Shown: in pieces, positions 40,507-49,353 of the stretch
Layout: each line of letters starts with the position of its first letter
Numbering within the stretch: the stretch's first letter is position 1
From: Diaphorobacter nitroreducens
GTDB taxonomy: Bacteria > Pseudomonadota > Gammaproteobacteria > Burkholderiales > Burkholderiaceae_C
Assembly: GCA_003755025.1 (NCBI GenBank)
Contig: RJVL01000001.1
Span: 1-64,000, forward strand
DNA: 64,000 bases
Reading direction: 5' to 3'
The notes under the pieces: generated by a model
Told to the model about the DNA's origin: nothing
Database searches by the model: none
What the model saw: the letters and a program-made list of their open reading frames with translations, nothing else
Program-made: the position numbers and the translations under genes

Positions 40507-40534
40507 ATTATACATACATCCATGAATGTATAAT
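40507..40534. promoter_or_regulatory. AcrR/TtgR-type operator with divergent -10 boxes
   Basis: Two 13-base arms, ATTATACATACAT (40507-40519) and ATGAATGTATAAT (40522-40534), are reverse complements at 12 of 13 positions, around a CC centre. The core TACATACAT-like element is that of AcrR-type operators. Each arm end contains TATAAT (40529-40534 for the repressor gene, 40507-40512 on the minus strand for the pump genes), so a bound repressor would cover both -10 boxes. Matching -35 boxes are weak. Confidence 0.8.
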
Positions 40535-40585
40535 TACTTGGAAAGCGCGGCCGTTGCCGTATCCACGTTTTGGAGGTTCCCATCC

Positions 40586-41206
40586 ATGGCACGACGTACC
40601 AAGGAAGATGCAGATGCTACGCGCAACAGCCTTTTGGATGCTGCCGAGCGTGTGTTCTACGAAAAAGGCGTGTCGCGCGCCTCGCTGAGCGACATTGCCC
40701 AGGCTGCGGGCGCCACGCGCGGCGCGATCTACTGGCATTTCAAGGACAAAGTGGCCTTGTTCAATGCCATGATGGACCGGGTGACCCACCCGCTGGAGCA
40801 GGTGGGCAGCAAGAGCGCCAGCATGGCCACTCTGCCCCCGTTGGAGCGGCTGCGCTCCATGGTGGACTTCGTCCAGCGCACCATCGTCCAGGACGAGCGC
40901 ACGCGCCGGGTGTTCGAGATCGCGTTGTACCGGGTCGAATACGTCAACGACCTCGCGGCGGTGCGCGACAACCATATCGAAGGCTGTGCAGATTTTTGCG
41001 CGCTGATCGAGGGTGAATTGCGTTCGGCGGCAGAAGACCAGAACCTGCAATTGCCGATGGAGCCACACACCGCCGCGATGGGTGTACAGGCGCTGTTCGA
41101 TGGCCTGCTGCAGTCCTGGTTGCTGACCCATGGACGCTTCGATCTGGTGACCGTCAGCCGAGGCGCCATCGACGCCTATCTGCGGGGGTTGGGTTTTCGT
41201 CTGTAG
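40586..41206 (+). CDS. TetR/AcrR-family repressor of the RND pump
   Basis: This 206-residue regulator opens with MARRTKEDADATRNSLLDAA and a helix-turn-helix, SLSDIAQAAGATRGAIYWHF, close to AcrR, TtgR and MexR-type TetR proteins. The C-terminal two-thirds is a ligand-binding helical domain. ATG 40586 is chosen because GGAGG sits 10 bases before it; an upstream in-frame start would fall within the operator. It is divergent from the efflux genes and probably represses both, being released by pump substrates. Confidence 0.94.
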   Translation: MARRTKEDADATRNSLLDAAERVFYEKGVSRASLSDIAQAAGATRGAIYWHFKDKVALFNAMMDRVTHPLEQVGSKSASMATLPPLERLRSMVDFVQRTIVQDERTRRVFEIALYRVEYVNDLAAVRDNHIEGCADFCALIEGELRSAAEDQNLQLPMEPHTAAMGVQALFDGLLQSWLLTHGRFDLVTVSRGAIDAYLRGLGFRL

Positions 41207-41260
41207 CCACAGCCACGTGCGATAATCCGCCGCTTGTTCGCCATCGGGCGGACTTTCCCA

Positions 41261-41336
41261 GCGGCTGTAGCTCAGTGGATAGAGTATTGGCCTCCGAAGC
41301 CAAGGGTCGTGGGTTCGATCCCCGCCAGCCGCGCCA
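41261..41336 (+). tRNA. tRNA-Arg, anticodon CCG
   Basis: The 76 bases fold into a full cloverleaf: acceptor GCGGCTG / CAGCCGC, anticodon stem TTGGC / GCCAA with loop CTCCGAA (anticodon CCG, reading CGG), and T arm GTGGG TTCGATC CCCGC, with an encoded CCA end. A GATAAT box (41221-41226) upstream may be its -10. Confidence 0.97.
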
Positions 41337-41504
41337 CATTCCCCAGCCCTTGTTCCCAAGGGTTTTTTTGTTCCCACCGTCCATTCGTCAAGCCGCGCCT
41401 ACGGACGGGTAGTCCCTAACCTACGGTTGGCCCTTTGCAGTCCCCCGACAGTGAACTTCACACGGCAGTTTCCGTGTGACTTGTTCAACTTACCGGAGAT
41501 GGAA

Positions 41505-41834
41505 ATGGCAAACACCAATCAGGGCAACCAGAACCAAGGCAACCGCAATCAGAGCCAGGGGAGCCGGGACAACAACCAAGGGCAGTCGGGCTCGGGGCGC
41601 GGATTTGCCTCAATGGACCCCGACCGCCAGCGCGAGATCGCCGCAGAGGGGGGGCGTGCAGCGCACGCTTCGGGCAACGCCCACGAGTTCACATCGCAGG
41701 AAGCCCGCGCCGCGGGAGCCAAGAGCCATGGCGGTGGGGGCAACAACGCCTCTTCCGGCTCGGGCAATACCCGGGGCGGCAGCAGCGAGCAGCAGGCGCG
41801 CGCCGGCAGCCAGAGCCACAAGAACGACCGTTGA
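41505..41834 (+). CDS. KGG-repeat stress-induced protein (GsiB-like)
   Basis: The 109-residue, highly hydrophilic protein is rich in Gln, Asn, Gly and Ser and holds two KGG-type repeats in GFASMDPDRQREIAAEGGRA and SGNAHEFTSQEARAAGAKSH. Such proteins are stress-induced and are thought to act as hydrophilins against drying or osmotic stress. ATG 41505 follows CCGGAGATGG; an upstream in-frame start at 41427 has no site. It is the first gene after tRNA-Arg. Confidence 0.88.
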   Translation: MANTNQGNQNQGNRNQSQGSRDNNQGQSGSGRGFASMDPDRQREIAAEGGRAAHASGNAHEFTSQEARAAGAKSHGGGGNNASSGSGNTRGGSSEQQARAGSQSHKNDR

Positions 41835-42045
41835 GTCTGGCACGGGATCGGAGGCCCGCAGTAGGCAGGGCCTTCGATCCAGCCGGTGCCCCGCGCGGAT
41901 CGGCACGCGCGCTTGAGCCCCAAGCTGTCAGCCATATAAGCGTGCTCCTACATCCCGTACGAGGGCATGTCCGCAGGATGAGACGTTTCAAACGTGATCG
42001 AACTCTGGTGGATACCGCATCTGGTCCGCACCCATAGGACTACCC

Positions 42046-42507
42046 ATGACCACATCAACTCCCCATCCCTGGGGAACGAATCTGCAAAAAGCCCAGACCT
42101 TTCAACCGGATTGGGACAGTTACGTCGTCACGAAGGTCAAGCATGTGCGGGCGGCCTTGCTTTCCGGCATCGACACCTTCAGTGCGGAAGGCTTCACCGT
42201 GCCCATGGCCACCGGCTTCATCGAGCTGACGGGGATGCGCGCTGGGTCCTTCCGCACGTTTCTGAAGATCGGGTTTTCAGAGTCCAACCGCGTCATGCTG
42301 CCGACGTTCCAACTGGTCGACAACGCGGCGGTGGGAACGCTGATCCTGCCTTCCCCCTGCTTTGGCTCCGCGCTCCAGTTCGTCAACAGTCCCATGGCCC
42401 ATTTCCGCATCGGCGGCGATGGTCGCCGCAACGCGTTGGCAACGGACGTCACGCTGTTGAACAGCGCATTGATCGAGGCCGGCGAACCCGAAGGCATGGA
42501 AATCTGA
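42046..42507 (+). CDS. Hypothetical protein, unrecognised
   Basis: This 153-residue frame has a plausible AGGAC site before its ATG and codon use like its neighbours. The product ([20 protein letters not shown], then [20 protein letters not shown]) matches no family I know; no signal or membrane segment is seen. It lies between the KGG gene and a truncated dehydrogenase and could itself be a fragment or a recent arrival. The 211 bases before it contain no obvious gene. Confidence 0.5.
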   Translation: MTTSTPHPWGTNLQKAQTFQPDWDSYVVTKVKHVRAALLSGIDTFSAEGFTVPMATGFIELTGMRAGSFRTFLKIGFSESNRVMLPTFQLVDNAAVGTLILPSPCFGSALQFVNSPMAHFRIGGDGRRNALATDVTLLNSALIEAGEPEGMEI

Positions 42508-42511
42508 ACCC

Positions 42512-43147
42512 CAGGCGGCGGTCAATGCACAGATCGGTCCGGGCTCTTCTGTGGCGATCTTCGGCGCGGGACCGGTGGGGCTGATGAGCGCCCTGGCGGC
42601 GCGCTTCCTGGGCGCGGAGCAGATCTTCATGGTGGACCACAACGAGTACCGGTTGCAGTTTGCCCAGGCCACGTACGGCGTGGTGCCCATCAACTTCGAC
42701 AAGGACGAGGACTCGGCCGAAACCATTCTCTCGGCCACGGGCGGGCACGGCGTGGATGCCACGATCGACGCCGTGGGTTTCGAGGCCAAGGGCAGCGCGC
42801 TGGAGACGGCGCTCACCGCCGTGCGGCTGGAGGGTTCCAGCGGCAAGGCGCTGCGCCAGTGCATCGCCGCGACGCGCCGGGGCGGCGTCTTCAGCGTGCC
42901 GGGGGTCTATGCGGGTTTCATCCACGGCTTCCTCTTCGGCGATGCGTTCGAGAAGGGGCTGACCTTCCGCATGGGGCAGACGCACGCGCAAAAGTACATG
43001 CCCCAGTTGCTGGAACACATCGCCAACGGCCGCATGCGGCCGGAGGTCATCATTTCCCACCGCATGAAGCTTGCGGATGCCGCGCGCGGCTATGAAATCT
43101 TCGAGAAGAAGGAAGAGGAGTGCCGCAAGGTGGTGTTGACGCCCTAG
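42512..43147 (+). pseudogene. Zinc-type alcohol/formaldehyde dehydrogenase, N-terminus missing
   Basis: The frame gives only the C-terminal half of a medium-chain zinc alcohol dehydrogenase. The NAD-binding fold is clear ([20 protein letters not shown], then [11 protein letters not shown]), as is the rest of the dinucleotide domain ([20 protein letters not shown]). The GroES-like catalytic domain with the zinc ligands, normally about 170 residues, is absent, and the upstream frame does not restore it; the unrelated 42046-42507 frame lies there. The first possible start is GTG 42551. It is probably a deletion remnant, though a short product cannot be excluded. Confidence 0.75.
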
Positions 43148-43279
43148 CGCGCTGCTACCCGCGCGTGCTGCTGCCCGCGTGCGGTGAGGCCGGGCCAGGT
43201 TGGGCAGGCCACCGGCCGCCGGAGTCAGTCATCGCCTCCCTCCCGCGGGTGGCGATGCGGCCACCCATGGGCCGGGCCT

Positions 43280-43789
43280 TCATCGCTTGATGGAAACCGC
43301 CAGGTCTTCGGCGTGGTCCTTGTGTGCCTTGAGTTTCGGCAGCGCCTTGAGGGCGAAGGTCTGGATCTCCGGATCGTCTGCGTCTTTGCCGGCCGCCTCG
43401 AACAGCGCGATATCGTGGCGGTGGTCGTTAAGGCCCACCTGCGAGAGGAATTCCTGGTCGAATTTCTGGGCTTTGGCGAGCTGGTCCAGTTGCTTTTGCT
43501 TGTCGCCAGGGAGGGTGGTGGGCAGCGCGACGCCCTTGCGCGCTGCCAAGGCCCGGAGTTCGTCGTTGGCGGCAGTGTGGTCCTTCACCAGCATGGCGCC
43601 AAACGATTTCACTTCGTTGGCCGTAGCGCGGTTCTGGGCAAGCTTGCCGGCTTGGACCTCGTAGAGCCCGCCGGTAGCGGCCTGCGTCAGGAATTCGCGG
43701 TCTTTCGTGCTGGCATCGGCATGGGCCGCTGCGGCGAGCACCAGCCCGCAGGCTGCGGTCACCAGCCTGGCGGTGCAGATCTTTGGCAT
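43280..43789 (-). CDS. DUF4142 periplasmic protein
   Basis: The 169-residue protein has a signal peptide (RLVTAACGLVLAAAAHA) and the DUF4142 pattern: KDREFLTQAATGGLYEVQAG, then VKSFGAMLVKDHTAANDEL. The family has a ferritin-like helical fold and is found in envelopes; some call it a predicted outer membrane protein. Function is unknown, but it often occurs with stress genes like those upstream. The 132 bases before the dehydrogenase remnant hold nothing I can name. Confidence 0.9.
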   Translation of the reverse strand: MPKICTARLVTAACGLVLAAAAHADASTKDREFLTQAATGGLYEVQAGKLAQNRATANEVKSFGAMLVKDHTAANDELRALAARKGVALPTTLPGDKQKQLDQLAKAQKFDQEFLSQVGLNDHRHDIALFEAAGKDADDPEIQTFALKALPKLKAHKDHAEDLAVSIKR

Positions 43790-43915
43790 GGCTGTCCCCC
43801 TTGAAAAAAGGGCCAGTATCGAAACGGCACTGCGAAGGGGCTGTCGGCCCGTGCAGGAGGGGTGGGTCAGCCGTCTCCTACCGCCACTGCGGGGCGGCTC
43901 CGCCGGCCGGGGCGC

Positions 43916-44683
43916 TCAGGCGGCCTGGCACTGGCCGTCCACGAACACCCGCATCTCCCCCGACTGGAAGGCAGTCCATTGCTCGTTGGAGGTCAGCGGC
44001 GCCGTGACGACCACGGCCACCTTGTCGTTGGGCGTGGTGTGCGCGGAGAAGTCCACGCGCAGGTCTTCATCGCACAGCTGGGCTTGCGAGAACGGGTGGC
44101 GGCGTTCGATGTAGTACAGGTGGGTGGACGCGTGCGCCCACAGCGCCTGCCCGTTGGACAGCAGGAAGTTGAAGGTGCCGTGGGGCGCAATGCGCGCCGC
44201 CAGCTCGCGCAGCGTCAGCGTCAGCTCCTCGATGCTCGGCATGCCGGCGTGGGACTTGCTCAGCTCTTGCATCAGCCAGCAGAACACATGCTCGCTGTCG
44301 GTGGTGCCGACCGGGTGGAAGTGCGCGTGCAGGCGCGGACGGAAGTCCTTGAGGTCGCCGTTGTGCGCAAACACCCAGTAGCGCCCCCACAGCTCGCGCA
44401 CGAAGGGGTGGCAGTTTTCCAGGCTCACCACGCCCTGGGTCGCCTTGCGGATGTGGGCGATGACGTTGCGGCTCTTGATGGGGTAGCGGCGGATCAGCTC
44501 CGCCACGGGTGAATCGGTGGCACGCTCATGGTCCACGAAGTGGCGCAGCCCGCGCCCCTCGAAGAAGGCGATGCCCCAGCCGTCCGTGTGGTCGGCCGTG
44601 TTGCCGGCGCGTTGCGCAAACCCCGTGAAGCTGAAGGTCACGTCGGTGGGCGTGTTGGCATTCATGCCAAGGAGCTGGCACAT
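43916..44683 (-). CDS. Class II glutamine amidotransferase (YafJ-like)
   Basis: The 255-residue protein begins MCQLLGMN, with Cys2 exposed after Met removal as the Ntn nucleophile. NTADHTDGWGIAFFEG and RKATQGVVSLENCHPF then FAHNGDL are the glutaminase signature. No synthetase domain is fused, as in YafJ. The acceptor reaction is unknown. It is followed on the minus strand by the tautomerase and CWC genes upstream. Confidence 0.92.
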   Translation of the reverse strand: MCQLLGMNANTPTDVTFSFTGFAQRAGNTADHTDGWGIAFFEGRGLRHFVDHERATDSPVAELIRRYPIKSRNVIAHIRKATQGVVSLENCHPFVRELWGRYWVFAHNGDLKDFRPRLHAHFHPVGTTDSEHVFCWLMQELSKSHAGMPSIEELTLTLRELAARIAPHGTFNFLLSNGQALWAHASTHLYYIERRHPFSQAQLCDEDLRVDFSAHTTPNDKVAVVVTAPLTSNEQWTAFQSGEMRVFVDGQCQAA

Positions 44684-44716
44684 GGGCGATCGGCCTGTGG
44701 TGCGTTGGAGGGCGGC

Positions 44717-44905
44717 TTACTGCCGGTCCAGCCAGAGCTTGCCGCCCGTGGCCCAGTTCTCGCGCTCCACGTCCGTGATCAGGATGTCCACCGATTCGGG
44801 GGAGCCCCCCAGGATTTCGACGGACACGCGCGTGATCTCCTCGACCAGCTTGCGCTTTTGCTCGACGGTGCGGCCTTCCATCATCTCGATGTGGTACGTG
44901 GGCAT
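44717..44905 (-). CDS. 4-oxalocrotonate tautomerase-like protein
   Basis: The 62-residue product starts with Met-Pro (MPTYHIEMMEGRTVEQKRKL), leaving the catalytic Pro1 that tautomerases need. Length and helix-strand pattern fit the 4-OT family, which forms hexamers. Its substrate is unknown; no aromatic degradation genes are near. ATG 44905 gives exactly this Pro1. Confidence 0.9.
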   Translation of the reverse strand: MPTYHIEMMEGRTVEQKRKLVEEITRVSVEILGGSPESVDILITDVERENWATGGKLWLDRQ

Positions 44906-44928
44906 GGTGTTGGGATTCCGGTTGGGGT

Positions 44929-45165
44929 TTAGGGGTTGGGAACGACGGGTGCCGGGGCCTGCGGCGCAGCGGGCTGTTCGCGGGCACACAGCGGGCAGAT
45001 GCACGCGCGGCCGCGCGCCTCGGCGGGCAGGCGCGCCAGCGCGTCGCGCGAAACGCTCTCGTGCATGCACCAGCATTGCTGCGCCGGCAACCCGGCGGCC
45101 ACGGCGCAACCGTTGGATTGGCCGCACAGCGGGCAGTGCATGGTGGTGGGAGCGGCGGTGGGCAT
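44929..45165 (-). CDS. Cysteine-rich CWC family protein
   Basis: The 78-residue protein holds CPLCGQSNGCAV, QQCWCM and CICPLC cysteine groups, which match the small cysteine-rich CWC family, probably metal-binding. Function is unknown. The start at 45165 (MPTAAPTT) keeps all cysteines; an earlier start at 45195 is possible. It lies between the tautomerase and the glcB terminator. Confidence 0.85.
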   Translation of the reverse strand: MPTAAPTTMHCPLCGQSNGCAVAAGLPAQQCWCMHESVSRDALARLPAEARGRACICPLCAREQPAAPQAPAPVVPNP

Positions 45166-45186
45166 GGGGGAGAGTGTACGAAAGCA

Positions 45187-45210
45187 CAACGGCACCCGCG
45201 GGTGCCGTTG
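45187..45210 (-). terminator. Palindrome after glcB, possible terminator
   Basis: A 24-bp perfect palindrome (10-bp arms CAACGGCACC / GGTGCCGTTG around CGCG) lies after the repeat that follows the glcB stop. There is little T tract on the minus strand, so termination is likely but not certain. Confidence 0.5.
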
Positions 45211-45212
45211 TG

Positions 45213-45272
45213 GTCAAAATGGCCCCTGGCGCCCGTCCATCAAGCGCTAGCAGCTATTGTTTGAATAGCAAT
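45213..45272 (-). repeat. ~60-bp repeat, copy 8, abutting the glcB stop
   Basis: On the minus strand: GATTGCTATTCAAACAATAG, CTGCTAGCGCTTGATGGACG, then GGCGCCAGGGGCCATTTTGA. It is one of the cleanest copies, and its first base overlaps the end of the glcB stop codon (TGA at 45272-45274). Confidence 0.85.
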
Positions 45273-47473
45273 CAAGCCTTCTTCTGCGCGGCCTTCACCT
45301 TCTGGCGCCAGGCGTGCAGCAGCGGCTCGGTGTAGCCGCTGGGCTGCTCTACGCCCTTGAACACCAGATCGCAGGCGGCCTGGTAGGCCATGGACTCGGC
45401 AAAGCGGCCGTGCATGCGCTGGTACAGCGGGTCGCCGCTGTTTTGCTGGTCCACCTTGGCGGCCATGCGCTCGAACGTGGCGCGTACCTGCCCTTCGGTC
45501 ACCACGCCGTGCAGCAGCCAGTTGGCCACGTGCTGGCTGGAGATGCGCAGCGTGGCGCGGTCTTCCATCAAGCCGATGTCGTTGATGTCCGGCACCTTGG
45601 AGCAGCCCACGCCCTGGTCGATCCAGCGCACCACGTAGCCCAGGATGCCCTGGATGTTGTTGTCCAGCTCCTGCTGCTTTTCGGTCTCGCTCCAGTGCGG
45701 GTTGCTGCTCACGGGCACGGTGAGCAAGCCGGTCAGCAGGTTGTCGCGCTCGGCGTCGGCGTCCACCTTGAGCAGCTCGGCCTGCACGGCGGCCACGTTG
45801 ACCTGGTGGTAGTGCAGCGCATGCAGCGTGGCGCCCGTGGGGTTGGGCACCCAGGCGGTGTTGGCGCCGGCCTTGGGATGGGCGATCTTCTGCTCCAGCA
45901 TGGCCTTCATCAGGTCGGGTGCGGCCCACATGCCCTTGCCGATCTGCGCGCGGCCGGACAGGCCCATGGACAGGCCCACCAGCACGTTGTTGCGCTCGTA
46001 GGCCTGGATCCAGGCGCTGCTCTTCATGTCGCCCTTGCGGATCATGGGGCCGGCCTGCATGGCGGTGTGCATCTCGTCGCCGGTGCGGTCCAGGAAGCCG
46101 GTGTTGATGAAGGCCACGCGCGCCGGAGCGGCGGCAATGCAGGCCTTCAGGTTCACGCTGGTGCGGCGCTCTTCGTCCATGATGCCCAGCTTCACGGTGT
46201 TGGCGGGCAGGCCCAGCACCTGCTCCACGCGGCCGAACAGCTCGTTGGCAAACGCCACTTCGGCCGGGCCGTGCATCTTGGGCTTGACGATGTAGACGCT
46301 GCCGGTGCGGCTGTTGCGGATGCCACCCGCGCCACCCTTGAGGTCATGGATGGCGATGGCCGTGGTGACCATGGCGTCCAGGATGCCCTCGGGGATCTCC
46401 TTGCCCTCGGCACCCCACAGGATGGCAGGGTTGGTCATCAGATGGCCCACGTTGCGCACGAACATCAGCGAGCGGCCGTGCAGCTTCACGGGCTTGCCGT
46501 CGGCGCCGGTGTATTCGCGGTCGGGGTTCAGGCCGCGCGTGACCTGCTTGCCGCCCTTGTCGAAGGTGTCGGTCAGCGTGCCCTTGAGGATGCCCAGCCA
46601 GTTGCTGTAGCCCAGCACCTTGTCCTCGGCGTCCACGGCGGCCACGGAGTCTTCCAGGTCCAGGATGGTGGACAGCGCAGCTTCCACCACCACGTCGGCC
46701 ACGCCGGCGGCGTCGCCCTTGCCGATGGGGGTGTTGCGGTCCACGCGGATGTCGATGTGCAGGCCGTTGTTCACCAGCAGCACGGACGATGGCTCGGCAG
46801 CATTGCCCTGGTAGCCCACGAACTGGGCCGCGTTCTTCAGGCCGGTGGTGGCACCGCCCTGGAGCGTGACGGCCAGCGTGCCGCCCTCTACCCTGTAGGC
46901 CGTGGCGTCCTTGTGCGAGCCGCTGGCCAGCGGGGCCGCCTGGTCCAGAAAGTCGCGTGCGAATGCGATGACCTTGGCGCCGCGCACGGGGTTGTAGCCC
47001 TTGCCCTTTTCTGCGCCGCCTTCTTCGCCGATCACGTCGGTGCCGTACAGCGCGTCATACAGCGAGCCCCAGCGCGCGTTGGCGGCGTTCAGGGCGTAGC
47101 GTGCGTTCAGGATGGGCACCACCAGCTGCGGGCCGGCCTGGATGGCCAGCTCGGCATCCACGTTGGTGGTGGTGGCCTGCGCGCCCTTGGGGGGCTCGAC
47201 CAGGTAGCCGATCTGGCTCAGGAAGGCGCGGTAGCCTGCCATGTCCTGGATGGGGCCCGGGTTGGCCTTGTGCCAGGTGTCCAGTTCCTTTTGCAGGCGG
47301 TCGCGTTCGGCCAGCAGGGCCGCGTTCTTGGGCGCCAGGTCGGCCACGAGGGCATCGAAGCCCTTCCAGAAGGCGGCCGGCTCGACGCCGGTGCCCGGCA
47401 GCACCTGCTCGTTGATGAAGGCGTGCAGTTCGTTGGCCACCTGCAGGCCGTGGACGTGGGTACGTGCGGTCAT
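45272..47473 (-). CDS. glcB: Malate synthase G
   Basis: The 733-residue enzyme condenses glyoxylate with acetyl-CoA to malate in the glyoxylate shunt. Family G features are clear: [45 protein letters not shown] and the C-terminal region [10 protein letters not shown]. Length fits the G isoform. ATG 47473 is chosen because AGGGGGTTTCTC precedes it. It is divergent from a LysR gene that may control it. Confidence 0.97.
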   Translation of the reverse strand: MTARTHVHGLQVANELHAFINEQVLPGTGVEPAAFWKGFDALVADLAPKNAALLAERDRLQKELDTWHKANPGPIQDMAGYRAFLSQIGYLVEPPKGAQATTTNVDAELAIQAGPQLVVPILNARYALNAANARWGSLYDALYGTDVIGEEGGAEKGKGYNPVRGAKVIAFARDFLDQAAPLASGSHKDATAYRVEGGTLAVTLQGGATTGLKNAAQFVGYQGNAAEPSSVLLVNNGLHIDIRVDRNTPIGKGDAAGVADVVVEAALSTILDLEDSVAAVDAEDKVLGYSNWLGILKGTLTDTFDKGGKQVTRGLNPDREYTGADGKPVKLHGRSLMFVRNVGHLMTNPAILWGAEGKEIPEGILDAMVTTAIAIHDLKGGAGGIRNSRTGSVYIVKPKMHGPAEVAFANELFGRVEQVLGLPANTVKLGIMDEERRTSVNLKACIAAAPARVAFINTGFLDRTGDEMHTAMQAGPMIRKGDMKSSAWIQAYERNNVLVGLSMGLSGRAQIGKGMWAAPDLMKAMLEQKIAHPKAGANTAWVPNPTGATLHALHYHQVNVAAVQAELLKVDADAERDNLLTGLLTVPVSSNPHWSETEKQQELDNNIQGILGYVVRWIDQGVGCSKVPDINDIGLMEDRATLRISSQHVANWLLHGVVTEGQVRATFERMAAKVDQQNSGDPLYQRMHGRFAESMAYQAACDLVFKGVEQPSGYTEPLLHAWRQKVKAAQKKA

Positions 47474-47537
47474 GAGAAACCCCCTAGCGGTAATTGAAAA
47501 GCCGTGGCCCATGGCGGAGCCTTGCATGCCACTGTAT

Positions 47538-47551
47538 TGGAAATATTTCCA
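47538..47551. promoter_or_regulatory. Perfect 14-bp palindrome between glcB and lysR-type gene
   Basis: TGGAAATATTTCCA (47538-47551) is a perfect palindrome in an AT-rich stretch, 64 bases upstream of glcB. It is a candidate operator for the adjacent LysR regulator. This rests on position and symmetry alone. Confidence 0.55.
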
Positions 47552-47639
47552 TTAATAAATCGCGCACATATCTCTTAACCAATGACTTTTTTGCAAAGAT
47601 TGGCACACTCTGCATGGGGAATGCGGTGCATGCTTTCAT

Positions 47640-47699
47640 GAAATTGATAGCTGCTTGCGCTTGCTGTATAAGGCTTGAAGCCTGATTTGGCTTGTATTC
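47640..47699 (+). repeat. ~60-bp repeat, copy 9, before the LysR gene
   Basis: The sequence GAAATTGATAGCTGCTTGCG, CTTGCTGTATAAGGCTTGAA, then GCCTGATTTGGCTTG ends directly against the LysR start codon at 47700, so it would also supply the region where a ribosome-binding site should lie. Confidence 0.8.
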
Positions 47700-48638
47700 A
47701 TGGACAAACTCAAAGCGTTCGAGTCATTCGTGTCGGTGGCCACGCGGGGCAGTCTCACCGCCGCCGCCAAGGCCGAGGGCGTGGCCCCGGCCATCATGGG
47801 GCGGCGCCTGGACGCGCTGGAGGAGCACCTGGGCGTGAAGCTGCTGGTGCGCACCACGCGGCGCATCTCGCTCACGCACGAGGGCAGCGCCTTTCTGGAG
47901 GACTGCCAGCGCCTGCTGTCCGATGTGGCCAACGCCGAGGCCAGCGTATCCGCCGGCGGCGTGAAGGCCACGGGGCATCTGCGCGTCACTGCGCCCGCGG
48001 GCTTTGGCCGGCGCCATGTGGCGCCCCTGGTGCCGCGCTTTCATGACCTGCACCCCGAGGTGACCCTCTCGCTGAACCTGAGCGACCGCGTGGTGGACCT
48101 GGCGGGCGAGGGCTACGACTGCGCCGTGCGCGTGGGCGACCTGCCCGACTCGTCCCTGGTCAGCGTGCGCATGGCGGACAACCGTCGCCTGTGCGTGGCC
48201 ACGCCCCAGTACCTGCAGCGGCGCGGCACCCCCACCCACCCGGGCGAGTTGGCGCAGCACGACTGCCTGACCCTCTCCAGCGATGCCTCGCAGACGCGCG
48301 GCTGGGCGTTTCGCGTGCCGGTGGCCGGCGGTGGTGGTGCCACTGAGGTCGTGCACTTCAAGCCCGGCGGGCCCCTCGATTGCTCCGACGGCCAGGTACT
48401 GCACGACTGGTGCCTGGGCGGCTGGGGCATCGCCTGGCGCAGTACCTGGGAGGTGGAGTCCGAGATCGCGGCCGGCCGCCTGGTGGCGGTGCTGGAGGAG
48501 TTCGCCGCGCCGCCCAACGGCATCTATGTCGTCTTTCCCCAACGCAAGCACCTGCCGCTGCGCGTTCGGCTGTGGATCGAGTACCTGAAGCACCATTACG
48601 CGCAGCCCGAATTCTGGGCACGGCCCGCCTCTGTCTGA
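47700..48638 (+). CDS. LysR-family transcriptional regulator
   Basis: This 312-residue protein has the N-terminal winged helix (FESFVSVATRGSLTAAAKAE, then LGVKLLVRTTRRISLTHEG) and a substrate-binding domain with VTLSLNLSDRVVDL. It is divergent from glcB, the usual arrangement for a local regulator, so it may control the glyoxylate shunt; the inducer is unknown. The start codon follows a repeat without a good ribosome-binding site. Confidence 0.92.
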   Translation: MDKLKAFESFVSVATRGSLTAAAKAEGVAPAIMGRRLDALEEHLGVKLLVRTTRRISLTHEGSAFLEDCQRLLSDVANAEASVSAGGVKATGHLRVTAPAGFGRRHVAPLVPRFHDLHPEVTLSLNLSDRVVDLAGEGYDCAVRVGDLPDSSLVSVRMADNRRLCVATPQYLQRRGTPTHPGELAQHDCLTLSSDASQTRGWAFRVPVAGGGGATEVVHFKPGGPLDCSDGQVLHDWCLGGWGIAWRSTWEVESEIAAGRLVAVLEEFAAPPNGIYVVFPQRKHLPLRVRLWIEYLKHHYAQPEFWARPASV

Positions 48639-48729
48639 CATGAACGCGGGGCACAATGCCGCGGCATTCCTCCCGCCGGGCCGCCATCATGCCGGGGCCG
48701 TACGCACGGCCCACCGTACAGGAGCTTTC

Positions 48730-49314
48730 ATGCGCATTCCCATTCTTTCTGTTCTCCCCGCGTTGCCCGCCGCTCGCTGGATGCTGGCCGTCATGGCGCT
48801 GGCCCTGGTCGCCGGCTGCGCCTTGCCCGCCCGGCACGCGGAAACCACGCCGCGCGCGCACGGGGTGCCGGCCGGCATGGTCAGTGTCACCTACGCGGAT
48901 CCGGCCGGCTTTGCCGAGGCGCGCGAGCAAACCCCGCACGAGCCCGCCGCGGCCCGGCGTGCCTGGATGGATGCGCTGTGCGAGCACCTGGCCGAGCGCG
49001 TGGCCGCAGCCTTGCCGGAGGGCGAGCGCGCGGAGGTGCACATCACCGACGTGCGCCGCGCCGGTGCATTCGAGCCCGCGGCGGGTGCCACCGCCCAGGC
49101 GGTGCGCGTGGTGCGCGACGTGCACCCGCCGCGCATCGCGCTGGAGTTCAAGCGCCTCTCGCCAGACGGCCGCACCCTGGCCGAAGGCAGTCGCACGCTG
49201 CCGGGCTTGGCATTCCAGATGCGCGGGGACCGCTATCCTGGCGACAAGCTGCGCCACGAAAAGACGCTGATCGACGATTGGGTGGCGCGGGAGTTCTCCG
49301 CGCGCCGCCCCTGA
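48730..49314 (+). CDS. DUF3016 family lipoprotein
   Basis: The 194-residue protein has a signal with a lipobox (LALVAGCALP) and the DUF3016 pattern: VSVTYADPAGFAEAREQ, then HEKTLIDDWVAREF at the end. It is probably anchored in the envelope; no function is known. ATG 48730 follows CAGGAGC. A CACAAT box (48652-48657) lies 72 bases before it. Confidence 0.85.
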   Translation: MRIPILSVLPALPAARWMLAVMALALVAGCALPARHAETTPRAHGVPAGMVSVTYADPAGFAEAREQTPHEPAAARRAWMDALCEHLAERVAAALPEGERAEVHITDVRRAGAFEPAAGATAQAVRVVRDVHPPRIALEFKRLSPDGRTLAEGSRTLPGLAFQMRGDRYPGDKLRHEKTLIDDWVAREFSARRP

Positions 49315-49353
49315 CCTGTGCGCGCCGCGCGTACCTCTGCCGAAAGGAAACCC

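Noticed and set aside
41326..43900. A possible att site pair flanking an island after tRNA-Arg
   Set aside because: I could not find a second copy of the tRNA 3' end in the downstream sequence, and no integrase is present.
45314..47497. A 727-codon frame opposite malate synthase G
   Set aside because: Antisense shadow; the minus-strand frame encodes an intact, well-known enzyme.
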